A stretch of 64,000 nt of DNA, taken from positions 46,326 to 110,325 of the forward strand of contig JAGXRG010000001.1 of the NCBI GenBank assembly GCA_018335935.1, in the 5' to 3' direction. The DNA is from Chitinophagaceae bacterium. Its GTDB lineage: Bacteria; Bacteroidota; Bacteroidia; Chitinophagales; Chitinophagaceae. A model generated the notes under the pieces. That model worked only from the letters and a program-made list of their open reading frames with translations, had not been told where the DNA came from and ran no database searches. This document shows positions 18,066 through 28,792 of the stretch, piece by piece. The position numbers were made by a program, and so were the translations under genes. The number at the start of each line of letters is the position of its first letter. The first letter of the stretch is position 1.

Positions 18066-19228
18066 TTATAAATGTTTTCAGTTAAAAGTTCAGCAGTCCT
18101 AAGATTGTTGAACTTTTTTGTTAACACTACTTTTCTTTTTTCAATTTCATTACTTATAAAATCTTTTTTCATGTATTCGTTTATTGCTGCAATAAATTCT
18201 TCCGAATCATTTGCAAGAATACATAATTCATCTAAGCCACTTCCAGAAACAGTATCATGGTTCACTAAACAAAATCTCCCATTAAATAAAGCATTTAATA
18301 ATTTAAGTTTTATGCCAGAGGAACTAAATGAAGGCAGAATATTCAATTGAGCATTTTGAATTAATTCATCTAACTCAACATGAGTAGGATTTGAAATTAA
18401 AGTGATGTTCCTGAATTTTTGTACATGTCTTTTTATTTCATTCGAAGGGCTTTTACCTGCAATGATGAATGAATAATCATTTAAAAATTTGAAAACATTT
18501 TGTATTAACCAAATAACTGATTTTTCATTTGCTGAAACGCTTAAATCTCCTTGATACAAACCATATTTTCCCAAACCATTTTTTGAATTTATTTTCCATG
18601 TTTCAGGAATAAACATAGGCAAATATTGAATTTGCTGAGCATTAAAAAATTCTTTGAACTTAATTACATCTGATTCACTTAAAGCTAAAAGTTGAACTGA
18701 AGATTTCCCTAGTAATGACTCATAATTTTTCAACAACATACTCTCTCTCCAATAAAATGCCTTCTTAAATAAATTAGATGTTGTTGCTTTTAAATATTGA
18801 TAATATTCATGTTCTACATTATGCAATCGAACAACAATTTTCCGATTAACGAATCTTTTATCTAAAAAAATTGAAGAAGTATGTAAGCCTTCACAAAGTA
18901 TTGGATAATCATCTTCTAACAATTTCAATTTAAGAGTTTCACTAGATCTTGTTGCAACAATAAATGGCAGATTTGATAATAAATGTAAAAGGCTTTTGGA
19001 ACGATGATAATAATTTACTTCAACACAATATTTATTTAAAATTGGTTGTTCTCCTCTCCCATAATCAAAACAATGTAAATGAATTTTAACACCTAATTTT
19101 TGCAAGTAAGGTAACTTCCAAAATAAATCTACCACACCTCCATAATCAACAGGGTAAGGTACATTGAAGCAAATTATATGAAGATGTTTTTCCAAAATAG
19201 TATTAGTTTTTTTTCTTCGGTTTGCCAA
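18062..19228 (-). CDS. glycosyltransferase (GT4-like)
   Basis: PYPVDYGGVVDLFWKLPYLQKLG N-terminus; C-terminal LIQNAQLNILPSFSSSGIKLKLLNALFNGR. True start may lie downstream of 19228. Confidence 0.82.
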   Translation of the reverse strand: MANRRKKTNTILEKHLHIICFNVPYPVDYGGVVDLFWKLPYLQKLGVKIHLHCFDYGRGEQPILNKYCVEVNYYHRSKSLLHLLSNLPFIVATRSSETLKLKLLEDDYPILCEGLHTSSIFLDKRFVNRKIVVRLHNVEHEYYQYLKATTSNLFKKAFYWRESMLLKNYESLLGKSSVQLLALSESDVIKFKEFFNAQQIQYLPMFIPETWKINSKNGLGKYGLYQGDLSVSANEKSVIWLIQNVFKFLNDYSFIIAGKSPSNEIKRHVQKFRNITLISNPTHVELDELIQNAQLNILPSFSSSGIKLKLLNALFNGRFCLVNHDTVSGSGLDELCILANDSEEFIAAINEYMKKDFISNEIEKRKVVLTKKFNNLRTAELLTENIYN

Positions 19229-20301
19229 TTTAAGCTCTCCCTAGCTCGTAAAGCATTTTGTTGCAATCTTTCATATAAAACTTCATCGGCTAACAACCGA
19301 TTGATTGCATCTGATAATGTTTTTACCTCAATATTTTCAACCAACAATGCTACTTCAAACTCATGATTAATATTTTTATACTCAGGGTAAGCTACACAAA
19401 TCTGAGGAATGCCAGCCATGATATAATCAAAAAATCGATTGGCCAGGGAATAATACTGATTCATACCATCTCTTTCAAAAATGGTAATTCCAAATTTTGC
19501 TGTTGGCGTAATTGTTTTTAATTTGTTTGGTAGAACAGCTCCAAACAGCTTGACTTTATTTTCTAATTGATGCTTTAAAATTAAAGCTTTTGTTTCTTCG
19601 TAAAAATTGCCAATACCATAAATGTGTAATTCAGCATTTACATTTTTCATTGCTGGAATCAATTGTTCAAAACCTCTTCCATGATTTACAGCACCTTGAT
19701 ATATTATTGGTTGATGGGTTGATGGGTTGATGGGTTGATGGGTTGATGGGTTGATTGGTTGATTAGTTGATTGGTTGAGATGTGGTAAATTTCTGATTAC
19801 TGCATAATTTACCATATACCTTCTCATAAATTCTTCTTTAATAAAAACATTGACTGTATAACCATATTCAAATTTTGGTACACAGTATTGTTCTATTTTA
19901 TCCCAAATCCATTTTACTTTTTTGTTTGTAATTACTTCTTTCATTTCAGTAAAAATTTCATGTGCATCATACACACGTTTTTTTCTTTTAATGAACGAAA
20001 CTAAATAACATGGCAAAATAGTATCTAAATCAATGGCACAATAAGCATCGCTCTTTTTAAAAAGTAAATAGAAAAAAAGCTTAATATTATATTCGGCATA
20101 AAAAAGAAAAGTTTTTTCAAAATATATAGAAATTCTTTTTTGCTGAAAATTTTGAGTTGAAAGTTGTGTTGAAGACTTTCGTTTTACACCAACTAATAAA
20201 ACTTCAAATTCATGATTTTGTAAAGAGTTGCAAATTCTTTGCATTCTTTGATCATAATTTAAATCGTTAGTAACAGTGAAAATAATTTTTTTCAAATCCA
20301 A
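19174..20301 (-). CDS. glycosyltransferase family 1/4-like, with an octamer repeat in the coding region
   Basis: Nucleotide-sugar-type fold; DYIMAGIPQICVAYPEYKNINHEFEVALLV; contains NQSTNQPINPSTHQPINPSTHQPI encoded by a tandem repeat. Confidence 0.8.
   Translation of the reverse strand: MDLKKIIFTVTNDLNYDQRMQRICNSLQNHEFEVLLVGVKRKSSTQLSTQNFQQKRISIYFEKTFLFYAEYNIKLFFYLLFKKSDAYCAIDLDTILPCYLVSFIKRKKRVYDAHEIFTEMKEVITNKKVKWIWDKIEQYCVPKFEYGYTVNVFIKEEFMRRYMVNYAVIRNLPHLNQSTNQPINPSTHQPINPSTHQPIIYQGAVNHGRGFEQLIPAMKNVNAELHIYGIGNFYEETKALILKHQLENKVKLFGAVLPNKLKTITPTAKFGITIFERDGMNQYYSLANRFFDYIMAGIPQICVAYPEYKNINHEFEVALLVENIEVKTLSDAINRLLADEVLYERLQQNALRARESLNWQTEEKKLILFWKNIFI
19711..19774. repeat. octamer tandem array (TTGATGGG)x5 plus 3 variant units, inside a CDS
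   Basis: Exact: 5x TTGATGGG (19711-19750), then TTGATTGG TTGATTAG TTGATTGG. Confidence 0.97.
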
Positions 20302-20331
20302 TAATTAAGTTTCAAATATAAATAGCAAAAA

Positions 20332-20358
20332 ATAAGTCCTGCAAATTGCAGGACTTAT
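20332..20358 (-). terminator. rho-independent terminator for the DUF2911 gene
   Basis: ATAAGTCCTGCA-AAT-TGCAGGACTTAT, perfect 12-bp arms; minus strand continues TTTTTT. Confidence 0.85.
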
Positions 20359-20377
20359 AAACGATTGTTTTAAAAAA

Positions 20378-21217
20378 TTATAAACTCTTAATTAACATGG
20401 TTGCAAATCGAACATAGTCATCATTTTTTTGTTCTGTTGCTAAAGTTCTGCAGGTTTCAGCACTTTGTTTAGCAGCCACTTTATCACCTAAAGCCTTTTC
20501 AATTTTAGCTTTTAATAAATAGTACCAAAATTTATCAGTCTTCTCACCAACAGCTTTAGTAATATTAGTTAGGGCTTTGTCATAATCTTTATCATACTCA
20601 TAATAAAAATTAGCAGCTTGTTGATAAACTGATGATGTTACATTATCTGCACTTAAAGCTTTTTCCACCTGAACTCTTATTCTATCTCTTACATTAGTTG
20701 TAATTGGTATATTTATTAGAGTATTACCCCACATTAATTGCAAGTCACAGTTTTCAGCAGAAATATTTGCAAATTGCATGGTAAATGTTTCAACACTTGA
20801 TTTTAGTGTTTCTGCAGGCACATCAACTCTAAATAAATCATCTTTTTCATTATATTGAGTTCCCCATTTTTTAGAATCACTGTTAATGATGATAGTCCAC
20901 ATTTTTTTACCTGGTATAGTATAAATAGCATAACTACCTGTATCAACATTTTTTCCTGCAATGGTTATTGGGTCATTAACTTTTAGCTTAGTTGCATTAT
21001 TAGCCCCTGTTCTCCATACACTTCCTAAAGGCCCCAATTCGCTACCTTCTTTAAATAAAGTTCTTCCTTTTATACTTGGTCTAGAATAAACTAACTCTAA
21101 TTTACTTAACCCAAATTCTTGAATAACTGTTTGAGTAGGACTTAAAGCAGGTTGCTTTATTTGAGCTTCAACAGACAGAAATGATATTAGTAAGAATCCC
21201 AATAAATATTTTTTCAT
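20378..21217 (-). CDS. DUF2911 domain-containing secreted protein with C-terminal TPR-like region
   Basis: LELVYSRPSIKGRTLFKEGSELGPLGSVWRTGANNATKL pattern; signal peptide. Confidence 0.85.
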   Translation of the reverse strand: MKKYLLGFLLISFLSVEAQIKQPALSPTQTVIQEFGLSKLELVYSRPSIKGRTLFKEGSELGPLGSVWRTGANNATKLKVNDPITIAGKNVDTGSYAIYTIPGKKMWTIIINSDSKKWGTQYNEKDDLFRVDVPAETLKSSVETFTMQFANISAENCDLQLMWGNTLINIPITTNVRDRIRVQVEKALSADNVTSSVYQQAANFYYEYDKDYDKALTNITKAVGEKTDKFWYYLLKAKIEKALGDKVAAKQSAETCRTLATEQKNDDYVRFATMLIKSL

Positions 21218-21291
21218 ATAAATAATTTTTCCAAATATAATTTATTAATTTTTTATTTGTTTATGATAATAGAAAGATAGTGATGAAAGGA

Positions 21292-22722
21292 TTATTCTAT
21301 TGCACTTGTTCCTTTAACTATTTCTATTTGAACGGTTTTTTTACCTTTTTCGTTTTCTGAAGTTGTTATAATAATTACAGATGCTGGCTTACTTGATGTA
21401 GCAGGTATAAAGAATTTTTGAGTAGTGACTATTGGAAATTTTTCCATAGCTGGAGCTATTACTACAGGAGCAAGCTCTGGTTGATTTAAATTCACTACCT
21501 CATCGAATTCTTCTTCTTGAATTTGATTTACTAAAAACTTGTTATTATTCTCATTGGGTTTAAAGTATTCTAAGGTATTAATTAAATCTGTTTTAATATT
21601 ATTCGATTTGCTTGTAGCTATATCATTGTTTATACCAGGCTTTACATTTAGTTTTTGTTCAACTTCTACTTTAGTAAAAACTTGATTTGATTTATGACTA
21701 GGGGGTTTAGTTATTTTGGTATGAAGATTATTGATAATTTGAATTGTTGTTGTTGATTCTTTTCTAATTGTAGCAGTCATAAAAGCTATACCTGCAATGA
21801 TTAATGGGAAGAAAAATATTTTTCCAAAATAATCTGTTGTTTTACTTGTTGATTGAAAATTTAAGATTCTTTGAATTCTGATTAGTAATTCCTTTTTTGT
21901 ACTTACGGCATTTACTACAAAAGATAATTTTTTCTGTTGTAATCTTAATGCAGCAATTTGAAGTAAGGCTTCTGAGTAAAATTGAGCAGAATAATGATGT
22001 TGTAATACAATATCATCACAACAATGTTCACGTTCTAAAAGTATTTGCTTTTTAATAGCTTTAGTAAATGGATTAAAAAACATAAATGTATCTATTAGCA
22101 ATAGAAAAAGATTTATGAGATAATCGTTTCTTTTAATATGTGCTAGTTCGTGAACAATAATTGCTTCAAGCTGAGCAGTTGTTAAAGAATTAGTAACTGC
22201 AATAGGAAGTAATATAATGGGCTTAAATACACCAATAGTTAAAGGAGTTGAAATTTTTGTAGATACTTTAACTACAATATTTTTTGTAATTTGAAGTGAT
22301 GAGCAAACCTGATCAATGAAATAATTCCATTCTTGAGTTATATCAAGCACTTCACTGCCTTTTAATGATTTTAAAGAACTATAACTTTTAACAAATTTTA
22401 CAAAAACAAAAACAACACAAAGCAAATATGCTAACCCTATAAGCAGAAAAAATGCATCATAAATAGTTGAATTTATTGTAGCAGAATTCAAAAACAAATG
22501 GAGTGTAAAATTTTGCTGATAAGCAGTAATAAAAGTTTGTAAAAACCAAATAAAACCTATGGTTTGAATAACTACTAAAAAAACAAAATTGTTTTGAGGA
22601 GTTTTATTCTTTTTACTATTAAATAACATAAATAATAGCCAAAGCAAAGCCACCTGCCAAAAACTATTGAGCAATGCATAACCTAAAGCCTGAAAAAAAT
22701 GATTTGCAAAATTGAATTGCAT
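21292..22722 (-). CDS. M56 family metallopeptidase (BlaR1/MecR1-like)
   Basis: HELAHIKRNDYLINL zinc motif, EREHCCDDIVLQ, multiple N-terminal TMs. Confidence 0.93.
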   Translation of the reverse strand: MQFNFANHFFQALGYALLNSFWQVALLWLLFMLFNSKKNKTPQNNFVFLVVIQTIGFIWFLQTFITAYQQNFTLHLFLNSATINSTIYDAFFLLIGLAYLLCVVFVFVKFVKSYSSLKSLKGSEVLDITQEWNYFIDQVCSSLQITKNIVVKVSTKISTPLTIGVFKPIILLPIAVTNSLTTAQLEAIIVHELAHIKRNDYLINLFLLLIDTFMFFNPFTKAIKKQILLEREHCCDDIVLQHHYSAQFYSEALLQIAALRLQQKKLSFVVNAVSTKKELLIRIQRILNFQSTSKTTDYFGKIFFFPLIIAGIAFMTATIRKESTTTIQIINNLHTKITKPPSHKSNQVFTKVEVEQKLNVKPGINNDIATSKSNNIKTDLINTLEYFKPNENNNKFLVNQIQEEEFDEVVNLNQPELAPVVIAPAMEKFPIVTTQKFFIPATSSKPASVIIITTSENEKGKKTVQIEIVKGTSAIE

Positions 22723-22723
22723 A

Positions 22724-23104
22724 TTATTTTTCTTTGAGTTGATTTAATAAAGCCTGAATTTCTTCTATTTCTGCTGATGTTGCTTCATGATTTCCTAAAG
22801 TTTGCATCACCAATTGTGCTGGAGAACCACTAAATAATGTATTAATAAACTTAGGTAAGAATTGTTTTTGAGCAGTTTCTTGTGTTACATTGGGCTGATA
22901 AATATGAATCTTACTGCTATTATCTCTTAATACCAGTCCTTTCTCAAACATAATTTGCATGAGTTTTAAAGTGGTGGTATATCCAACATCTTTATGTAAT
23001 GCCAATTCTTCGTGTACTTCACGAACAGTTGCAGATGATCTTTGCCAAAGAATTTTTAGAATTTCTAACTCACTCTCTGTTGGCTTATTCACTTTAGTAT
23101 TCAT
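22724..23104 (-). CDS. BlaI/MecI/CopY family transcriptional regulator
   Basis: PTESELEILKILWQRSSATVREVHEELALHKDVGYTTTLKLMQIMFEKGLV. Confidence 0.95.
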   Translation of the reverse strand: MNTKVNKPTESELEILKILWQRSSATVREVHEELALHKDVGYTTTLKLMQIMFEKGLVLRDNSSKIHIYQPNVTQETAQKQFLPKFINTLFSGSPAQLVMQTLGNHEATSAEIEEIQALLNQLKEK

Positions 23105-23164
23105 AATACGATATTATTCGTATGCAATATAAAGGAAAAATTTATAACAAAAACCAAAAATTAT

Positions 23165-24970
23165 TTAAACAGTTCGTTGAGCTAGAACTTTTCTTTCTCC
23201 AATTTGCTGACGCCACATAGCATAATACAAGCCTTTATCTGCTAAAAGTTGTTCATGGTTACCTACTTCTACAATTTTACCTTGTTCTAAAACAAAGATT
23301 TTATCGGCATGCATAATAGTACTTAAACGATGGGCAATTAGCACTGTAATTTGTTCGTGACTCAAAGAAATTTCTTTAATTGTAGATGTAATAGCTTCTT
23401 CTGTAATACTATCTAATGCAGAAGTAGCTTCATCGAAAATCAATAATTTAGGCTTTCGTAATAAAGCCCTAGCAATAGATATACGTTGTTTTTCTCCTCC
23501 ACTTAATTTTAATCCACCTTCACCAATCATGGTTAAAATTCCATTATCAGCTCTGGCTAATAAATTATCACAACTTGCTTTGCGAAGTGCTTCATTTAAA
23601 TCTTCATCGGTTGCAGATGGGTTTACAAAAATTAAATTTTCTTTTATGGTGCCTGCAAAAAGATTGGTGTCTTGAGTAACAAAACCTATTTGTGTTCTTA
23701 ATTCATCAAAATCCATTTCTTTACCATCAACATAATTATATACAATTTTACCTTCTTGTGGACGGTATAAGCCTACTAAAAGTTTTACTAAAGTACTTTT
23801 TCCACTTCCACTTGGCCCAACAAATGCAATGGTTTCACCCAGATTTACATTAAAATTAATATCATCTAAAGCTTTAAATTGAGCAGTTTGATGTTTAAAC
23901 CCAACATTAACAAACTGCAAATGTTCAATAGCACCTATATGTTTTGGATTATCAGGTTTAGGTTCAACCTTTTTTTGCATTAAGGTTTGAAAATTATTTA
24001 AAGAAGCCTCTGCTTCTCTATAGCTTAAAATAATATTGCCTATTTCTTGTAGCGGGCCAAAGATGAAGAAACTATAAAATTGTAAAGAGATTAACTCTCC
24101 TACTGTAAGAATATTTCTAAAAATTAACCATAACAATGTAAAAGTAATTACCTGACGTAAAAAATTAACCATTGTACCTTGAATGAAGCTTAAGGCACGT
24201 ATACTTTTTACCTTCCGTAATTCTAATCCTAAAATTTTATAAGTATTCTTATTTAATCTTTCTACTTCTTGTGAGGTTAAACCAAGACTTTTAACTAACT
24301 CAATATTTCTTAAACTTTCAGTGGTTGATCCAGCTAATGAAGTAGTTTCTTCAACAATTCTTTTTTGAATAATTTTTACTTTTTTACTCAATAAATTGGT
24401 CACTACGCCTATTAAAATAGCTCCTCCAAAATAAACTGGCAATATACTCCAGTGTTTTGATGAAGCAAAAATGGAAACAAAAACAACACTTACTATAATT
24501 GCAAAAAGAACATTTATAAAAAGTCCAATAAATTTTTCTGTATCTGCACGAACTTTTGTTAAGATTGATAAAGTTTCACCACTTCTTTGATCTTCAAATT
24601 CCTGATAAGGTAATTTCATAGAATGTTGTAGGCCATCTGTAAAAATTTTTGCTCCAAATTTTTGAACCACTACATTAACTGAATAATCTTGAAATGCTTT
24701 TGCAATTCTGCTTACCATGGCAGTGCCAACTAATAATACCAAATAAAACAATAAACCATTATATTCTTCATTTCCAAAGAAAAATTGGTGTTCATTTCTT
24801 GGTAAAGTTTTTGCAGTATCAAAATATGCAGGATGTGTAGCAAATTTGTCGATGACTTTTCCAAAAATCAAGGGATCGAATAAAGAAAATACTTGATTGA
24901 TTGCTGCCAACAATAGTGAAAGAAAAACAAGCCATTTGCTTGGCTTTAGGTATTCGAATAAAATTTTCAT
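23165..24970 (-). CDS. ABC transporter ATP-binding protein/permease (MsbA-like)
   Basis: Walker A VGPSGSGKSTLVKLL, LSGGEKQRISIARALL, Walker B LLIFDEATSALD. Confidence 0.93.
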   Translation of the reverse strand: MKILFEYLKPSKWLVFLSLLLAAINQVFSLFDPLIFGKVIDKFATHPAYFDTAKTLPRNEHQFFFGNEEYNGLLFYLVLLVGTAMVSRIAKAFQDYSVNVVVQKFGAKIFTDGLQHSMKLPYQEFEDQRSGETLSILTKVRADTEKFIGLFINVLFAIIVSVVFVSIFASSKHWSILPVYFGGAILIGVVTNLLSKKVKIIQKRIVEETTSLAGSTTESLRNIELVKSLGLTSQEVERLNKNTYKILGLELRKVKSIRALSFIQGTMVNFLRQVITFTLLWLIFRNILTVGELISLQFYSFFIFGPLQEIGNIILSYREAEASLNNFQTLMQKKVEPKPDNPKHIGAIEHLQFVNVGFKHQTAQFKALDDINFNVNLGETIAFVGPSGSGKSTLVKLLVGLYRPQEGKIVYNYVDGKEMDFDELRTQIGFVTQDTNLFAGTIKENLIFVNPSATDEDLNEALRKASCDNLLARADNGILTMIGEGGLKLSGGEKQRISIARALLRKPKLLIFDEATSALDSITEEAITSTIKEISLSHEQITVLIAHRLSTIMHADKIFVLEQGKIVEVGNHEQLLADKGLYYAMWRQQIGERKVLAQRTV

Positions 24971-25064
24971 ATAACAAAATAAACGTCAAATATAATAAGG
25001 ACAAGGAGTTTTACATTATTATCCTAATCTTGCAGAACAAATTTCTTAATTAGATAGCAAAACT

Positions 25065-25982
25065 ATGATTTCAAATAATTTTCCACTTGTTTCTATTGCA
25101 ATGGCAAGTTATAATGGTGAACGGTTTATAGCAGAACAATTAGAATCTATTTTACATCAGACTTATCCCAATATTGAAATAATTATTGTTGATGATTGTT
25201 CAAAAGATGGAACTATTGCTATTATTCAACAATATCAAACAAGCCATGAAAACATCAAACTCATTCAAAATAATATTAACTCAGGAGTTACAAAAACCTT
25301 TGAAAAAGCAATTTCAGAAGCTTCTGGTGATTTTATAGCCATTTCTGATCAGGATGATATTTGGGAATTGAAAAAGATTGAAATTTTGATGAATGAAATT
25401 GGAACTTTTGATGCTGTTTATTCGAATTCATTATTAGTTGATGCTTATGGAAATTCTTTGAATAAATCTTTCACTACTATTATGAATATGAAAACTTACT
25501 ATAGTGGTGCTCCATTTTTACTCTCCAATTCTGTTCCAGGGCATACTATTTTAATGAAAAAAAATTTTGTTGAGAAGATATTACCTTTTCCTAAAGATAT
25601 GTTATTCGATTTATGGATTGGTTTTTGTGCAGCAGCAAATAATGGAATTAAATTTGTAGATGAAACATTGGTAAAATACCGCCAACATGAATCTAATACT
25701 ATAGGAACAAGAGATTCTAAAAATAAAAAACAAAAAGATAAAGTTCAAATTCAGTTTGAAAAGAAATTAGTAGAATTACAAACTTTAGCTACAGCTCCTA
25801 TCAAAGACGAAAAAACAAAAATAATTCTTCATGAAATGATTGCTCTTTTTCACAGAAGATGGAGTTTTAAAAGAATGCTATTTTTCTTTAAACATTATAA
25901 CGAAATATTAGTGAGTAAAAAGAAACCTACCTATAGAAAAAAACTATTTTGTATAAAAATGTTTTTTAAACCAAATTTTTAA
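25065..25982 (+). CDS. glycosyltransferase family 2
   Basis: VSIAMASYNGERFIAEQLESILHQTYPNIEIIIVDDCSKDGT; AISDQDDIWE. Confidence 0.93.
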   Translation: MISNNFPLVSIAMASYNGERFIAEQLESILHQTYPNIEIIIVDDCSKDGTIAIIQQYQTSHENIKLIQNNINSGVTKTFEKAISEASGDFIAISDQDDIWELKKIEILMNEIGTFDAVYSNSLLVDAYGNSLNKSFTTIMNMKTYYSGAPFLLSNSVPGHTILMKKNFVEKILPFPKDMLFDLWIGFCAAANNGIKFVDETLVKYRQHESNTIGTRDSKNKKQKDKVQIQFEKKLVELQTLATAPIKDEKTKIILHEMIALFHRRWSFKRMLFFFKHYNEILVSKKKPTYRKKLFCIKMFFKPNF

Positions 25983-26945
25983 CTACAAAGGTTTGGTTAA
26001 ATAAATTGCAGCCATATCTCCATTACCCTTTTCATTTTCAGCAATCATTTTTTTTCTGAAAGATTTTAATTGTTCTTTAGAAAACATACTTTCTTTTTCA
26101 TTAATTAAATGACTCTTTTTATCGTGTAAAGCCATACCAGTTTTATATTGTTCACTTGCCCAAATTACATAATCGAAACTATCGTAATAAAATTTATCAA
26201 TGGTAAAACCAGCATCTGTTACCAATTGTTTTAACCCTTTTTCTGATGGAATAAAAATATGTCGAGGAGCATCTAATCCACACCAAAATTCACCATAAGT
26301 TTTCCAACCATAATTACCCATAATAGGTACACGAACTAAAACCCTTCCCCCTGGTTTAGTTATCTTGCAAACTTGTTGCAAAGCTTTTAAAGGCTCATAC
26401 ATGTGTTCTAATGAGTGGTGCATCATTACAACATCATAGCATTCTTTTACTTCAAAAATATCTTGCTTTAAAACCTTTACTGCCCCATAATCTTTACTTT
26501 CATTGATGAATGGATCAATGCCTGTAAGATTTGTAAATCCTATATTAAATAGTTTTGATAAAAGACTTCCATTTCCTGTACCAATATCTAAAATAGCGTC
26601 GTCATATTTTGCTTTTGTAAATTTTACCCACTCATACAATTCATTCATCTTATATCCTAAACTTAATAACCTTCCTAAAATGGGTTGTTGACCAAAAAGC
26701 AAATAATCGGTTTTAATTTTTCGAAGTGTATCTGATTTTTTGTTGATTTTTAAATCGAGATTGAAAGAATAATAATCTTGATTGGGATAATATTTTCCTA
26801 AGTCATCTACCTGACTTAATAATTGCATAGTTCCACATGCACTGCACAATTGATATTCAAATGGCTCTTGCAAACCCAATTGAAGTTCTTTAATAACAAA
26901 TGTTGAATTGTTATGTGTATTATTACAAATGATGCAATTTGCCAT
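25983..26945 (-). CDS. class I SAM-dependent methyltransferase with N-terminal zinc-ribbon-like region
   Basis: ILDIGTGNGSLLSKL; CIICNNTH/CSACGTMQ Cys pairs; MMHHSLEHMYEP. Confidence 0.88.
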   Translation of the reverse strand: MANCIICNNTHNNSTFVIKELQLGLQEPFEYQLCSACGTMQLLSQVDDLGKYYPNQDYYSFNLDLKINKKSDTLRKIKTDYLLFGQQPILGRLLSLGYKMNELYEWVKFTKAKYDDAILDIGTGNGSLLSKLFNIGFTNLTGIDPFINESKDYGAVKVLKQDIFEVKECYDVVMMHHSLEHMYEPLKALQQVCKITKPGGRVLVRVPIMGNYGWKTYGEFWCGLDAPRHIFIPSEKGLKQLVTDAGFTIDKFYYDSFDYVIWASEQYKTGMALHDKKSHLINEKESMFSKEQLKSFRKKMIAENEKGNGDMAAIYLTKPL

Positions 26946-26953
26946 GTTGATAT

Positions 26954-27829
26954 TTATATTTTCTTATAATTCTGATATTCAAAAAATCTTCTACCCGTTA
27001 GGGTAAACAATAAGTTTTTGAATTTATCTTTTAATGAATAATTATTAAAACTTACATCGTAATTAAACTTCCAATTCATCTTTTCAATTCTTTCTTTCAT
27101 CACTTTTGGATGTGAGCCTTTAAATTTTTCTAATGCATCAATTGAAGAAAAATCATAATCGCCCAAATCAGTTTTATCGTATTCTTCAGTGTATTTGTGA
27201 CCTTCCCAAAACTTTACACCTTCTTTACGTTTTGCCATCATAGTTGATGGATCTTTTACCCAACCATAATGAAACATATGGGCATCAATTTCTTTTACAC
27301 TAAGCTTTTCATCATTACCTTTTCTAAAACCTTGTGCATCTTTATAGCTATAAATTGATTTATTGTTTTTAATGATTCTAATTTCATTTCTATACCATTT
27401 ATTAGATGCTCCTATATAGTCGTATGAACCATAAAAATGATAATATTTAAACAAAAGTCCATCAACTTTATCATCATCTTTATACTTGAACATAGCATTT
27501 TTGATGATATCATAATCTTGCTCATGAATTACTTCATCTCCTTGAATATAAAAACACCAATCTGTATTTTTATCAATTGATTGAAATGCTTTGTTGGTTT
27601 CATCTGCTAAAACTGCACCTCCACTTTGTAATTGTTCATTCCAAATAGTATCAACAATTTTTATTTTTGTGGGATGAATTGATGCAACCAATTCTCTTGT
27701 TCCATCAGTACAATCTCCAACAGTAACAACAATTTCATCGCATAAAGGCAAAATAGAAAGTAATGATTCTTTAATGGGAAAATCAAACTTCACAGCATTT
27801 TTAATAAATGAAAATCCGGTTACCTTCAT
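26954..27829 (-). CDS. glycosyltransferase family 2-like
   Basis: CDEIVVTVGDCTDGTRELV; WCFYIQGDEVIHEQD. Confidence 0.82.
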   Translation of the reverse strand: MKVTGFSFIKNAVKFDFPIKESLLSILPLCDEIVVTVGDCTDGTRELVASIHPTKIKIVDTIWNEQLQSGGAVLADETNKAFQSIDKNTDWCFYIQGDEVIHEQDYDIIKNAMFKYKDDDKVDGLLFKYYHFYGSYDYIGASNKWYRNEIRIIKNNKSIYSYKDAQGFRKGNDEKLSVKEIDAHMFHYGWVKDPSTMMAKRKEGVKFWEGHKYTEEYDKTDLGDYDFSSIDALEKFKGSHPKVMKERIEKMNWKFNYDVSFNNYSLKDKFKNLLFTLTGRRFFEYQNYKKI

Positions 27830-27833
27830 TTTT

Positions 27834-28721
27834 CTAGTTTGGTGTTACAATGAATGAAAGATTGGTTCCAAAATGTAAATATCTATTCATCAATTTTGAA
27901 AAGAAAGATTTATTTGAAGCCGGGTCTCTCCTACTATATGTAAAATAATCTAAAACTTTGAAATCATTTTTCTTAAATAAAAATTTCATACTGTTTATTG
28001 TGGGTTCAAATAAATGATCTGGAGTTCTTGTTGCATCATTCCAACCAGATGAAACTCTTTTCTTAAGTCCTAATTTATAAAATAAATATTGAACTTTATT
28101 ACTTATAGAGTGTTTGTGAGGCACATTAACAACCAACACACCATTTACACATAAAATTTGCTTTGCTTTTTGTAACCATTCATTAGGATTGGGGACATGT
28201 TCTAGTACATGACTCATATGTATTAATGAAAATTTTGCTGGATACTCAAAATCTTCGAACTGAACATTAAAAACTTTGATACCCAAATTTTGCTCAATAA
28301 AATTGCCCATTTTTTCTGAAACATCAATACCTACACAAAGAGGGTAATATTCTTTAGCAGCAAATAAATAAGTGCCCATACCACTTCCAATATCTAAAGT
28401 TGAAGATCTATTTTTATCGAACTGTGTAATATTTTTCAACTCATCTTTAAACATGGGGATAGATGATTCATTTACTGTAGTAAATTCATCTAATTTTAAA
28501 TTATCGGCAAACTGATAATAAGAAGCATAAGCTCTATCAATAAACTCTTTGTTGTAAGTGGGTCTTGGTGAGGAGTAAATTAAACTGCAATCTGAACACT
28601 CTACGTAAGTATACTGCATTTTATGACCAAATTTTTCGTGTACACTTTTTTTAGTAGAACTACAAAAAGGACAACCCACTTCCTCCCAAGACGATGGGAC
28701 ATACTCTTTCAATTGACTCAT
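27834..28721 (-). CDS. class I SAM-dependent methyltransferase
   Basis: LDIGSGMGTYLFAAKE, MSHVLEHVPNPNEWL, Cys-rich N-terminus CPFCSS. Start MSQLKEYV at 28721. Confidence 0.88.
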   Translation of the reverse strand: MSQLKEYVPSSWEEVGCPFCSSTKKSVHEKFGHKMQYTYVECSDCSLIYSSPRPTYNKEFIDRAYASYYQFADNLKLDEFTTVNESSIPMFKDELKNITQFDKNRSSTLDIGSGMGTYLFAAKEYYPLCVGIDVSEKMGNFIEQNLGIKVFNVQFEDFEYPAKFSLIHMSHVLEHVPNPNEWLQKAKQILCVNGVLVVNVPHKHSISNKVQYLFYKLGLKKRVSSGWNDATRTPDHLFEPTINSMKFLFKKNDFKVLDYFTYSRRDPASNKSFFSKLMNRYLHFGTNLSFIVTPN

Positions 28722-28792
28722 GAATTTATATTGGAGTGCAAGATACACTCTTGCTTTTAAAATCTTTACTTTGCTGTACTTAAAGTTATTAA

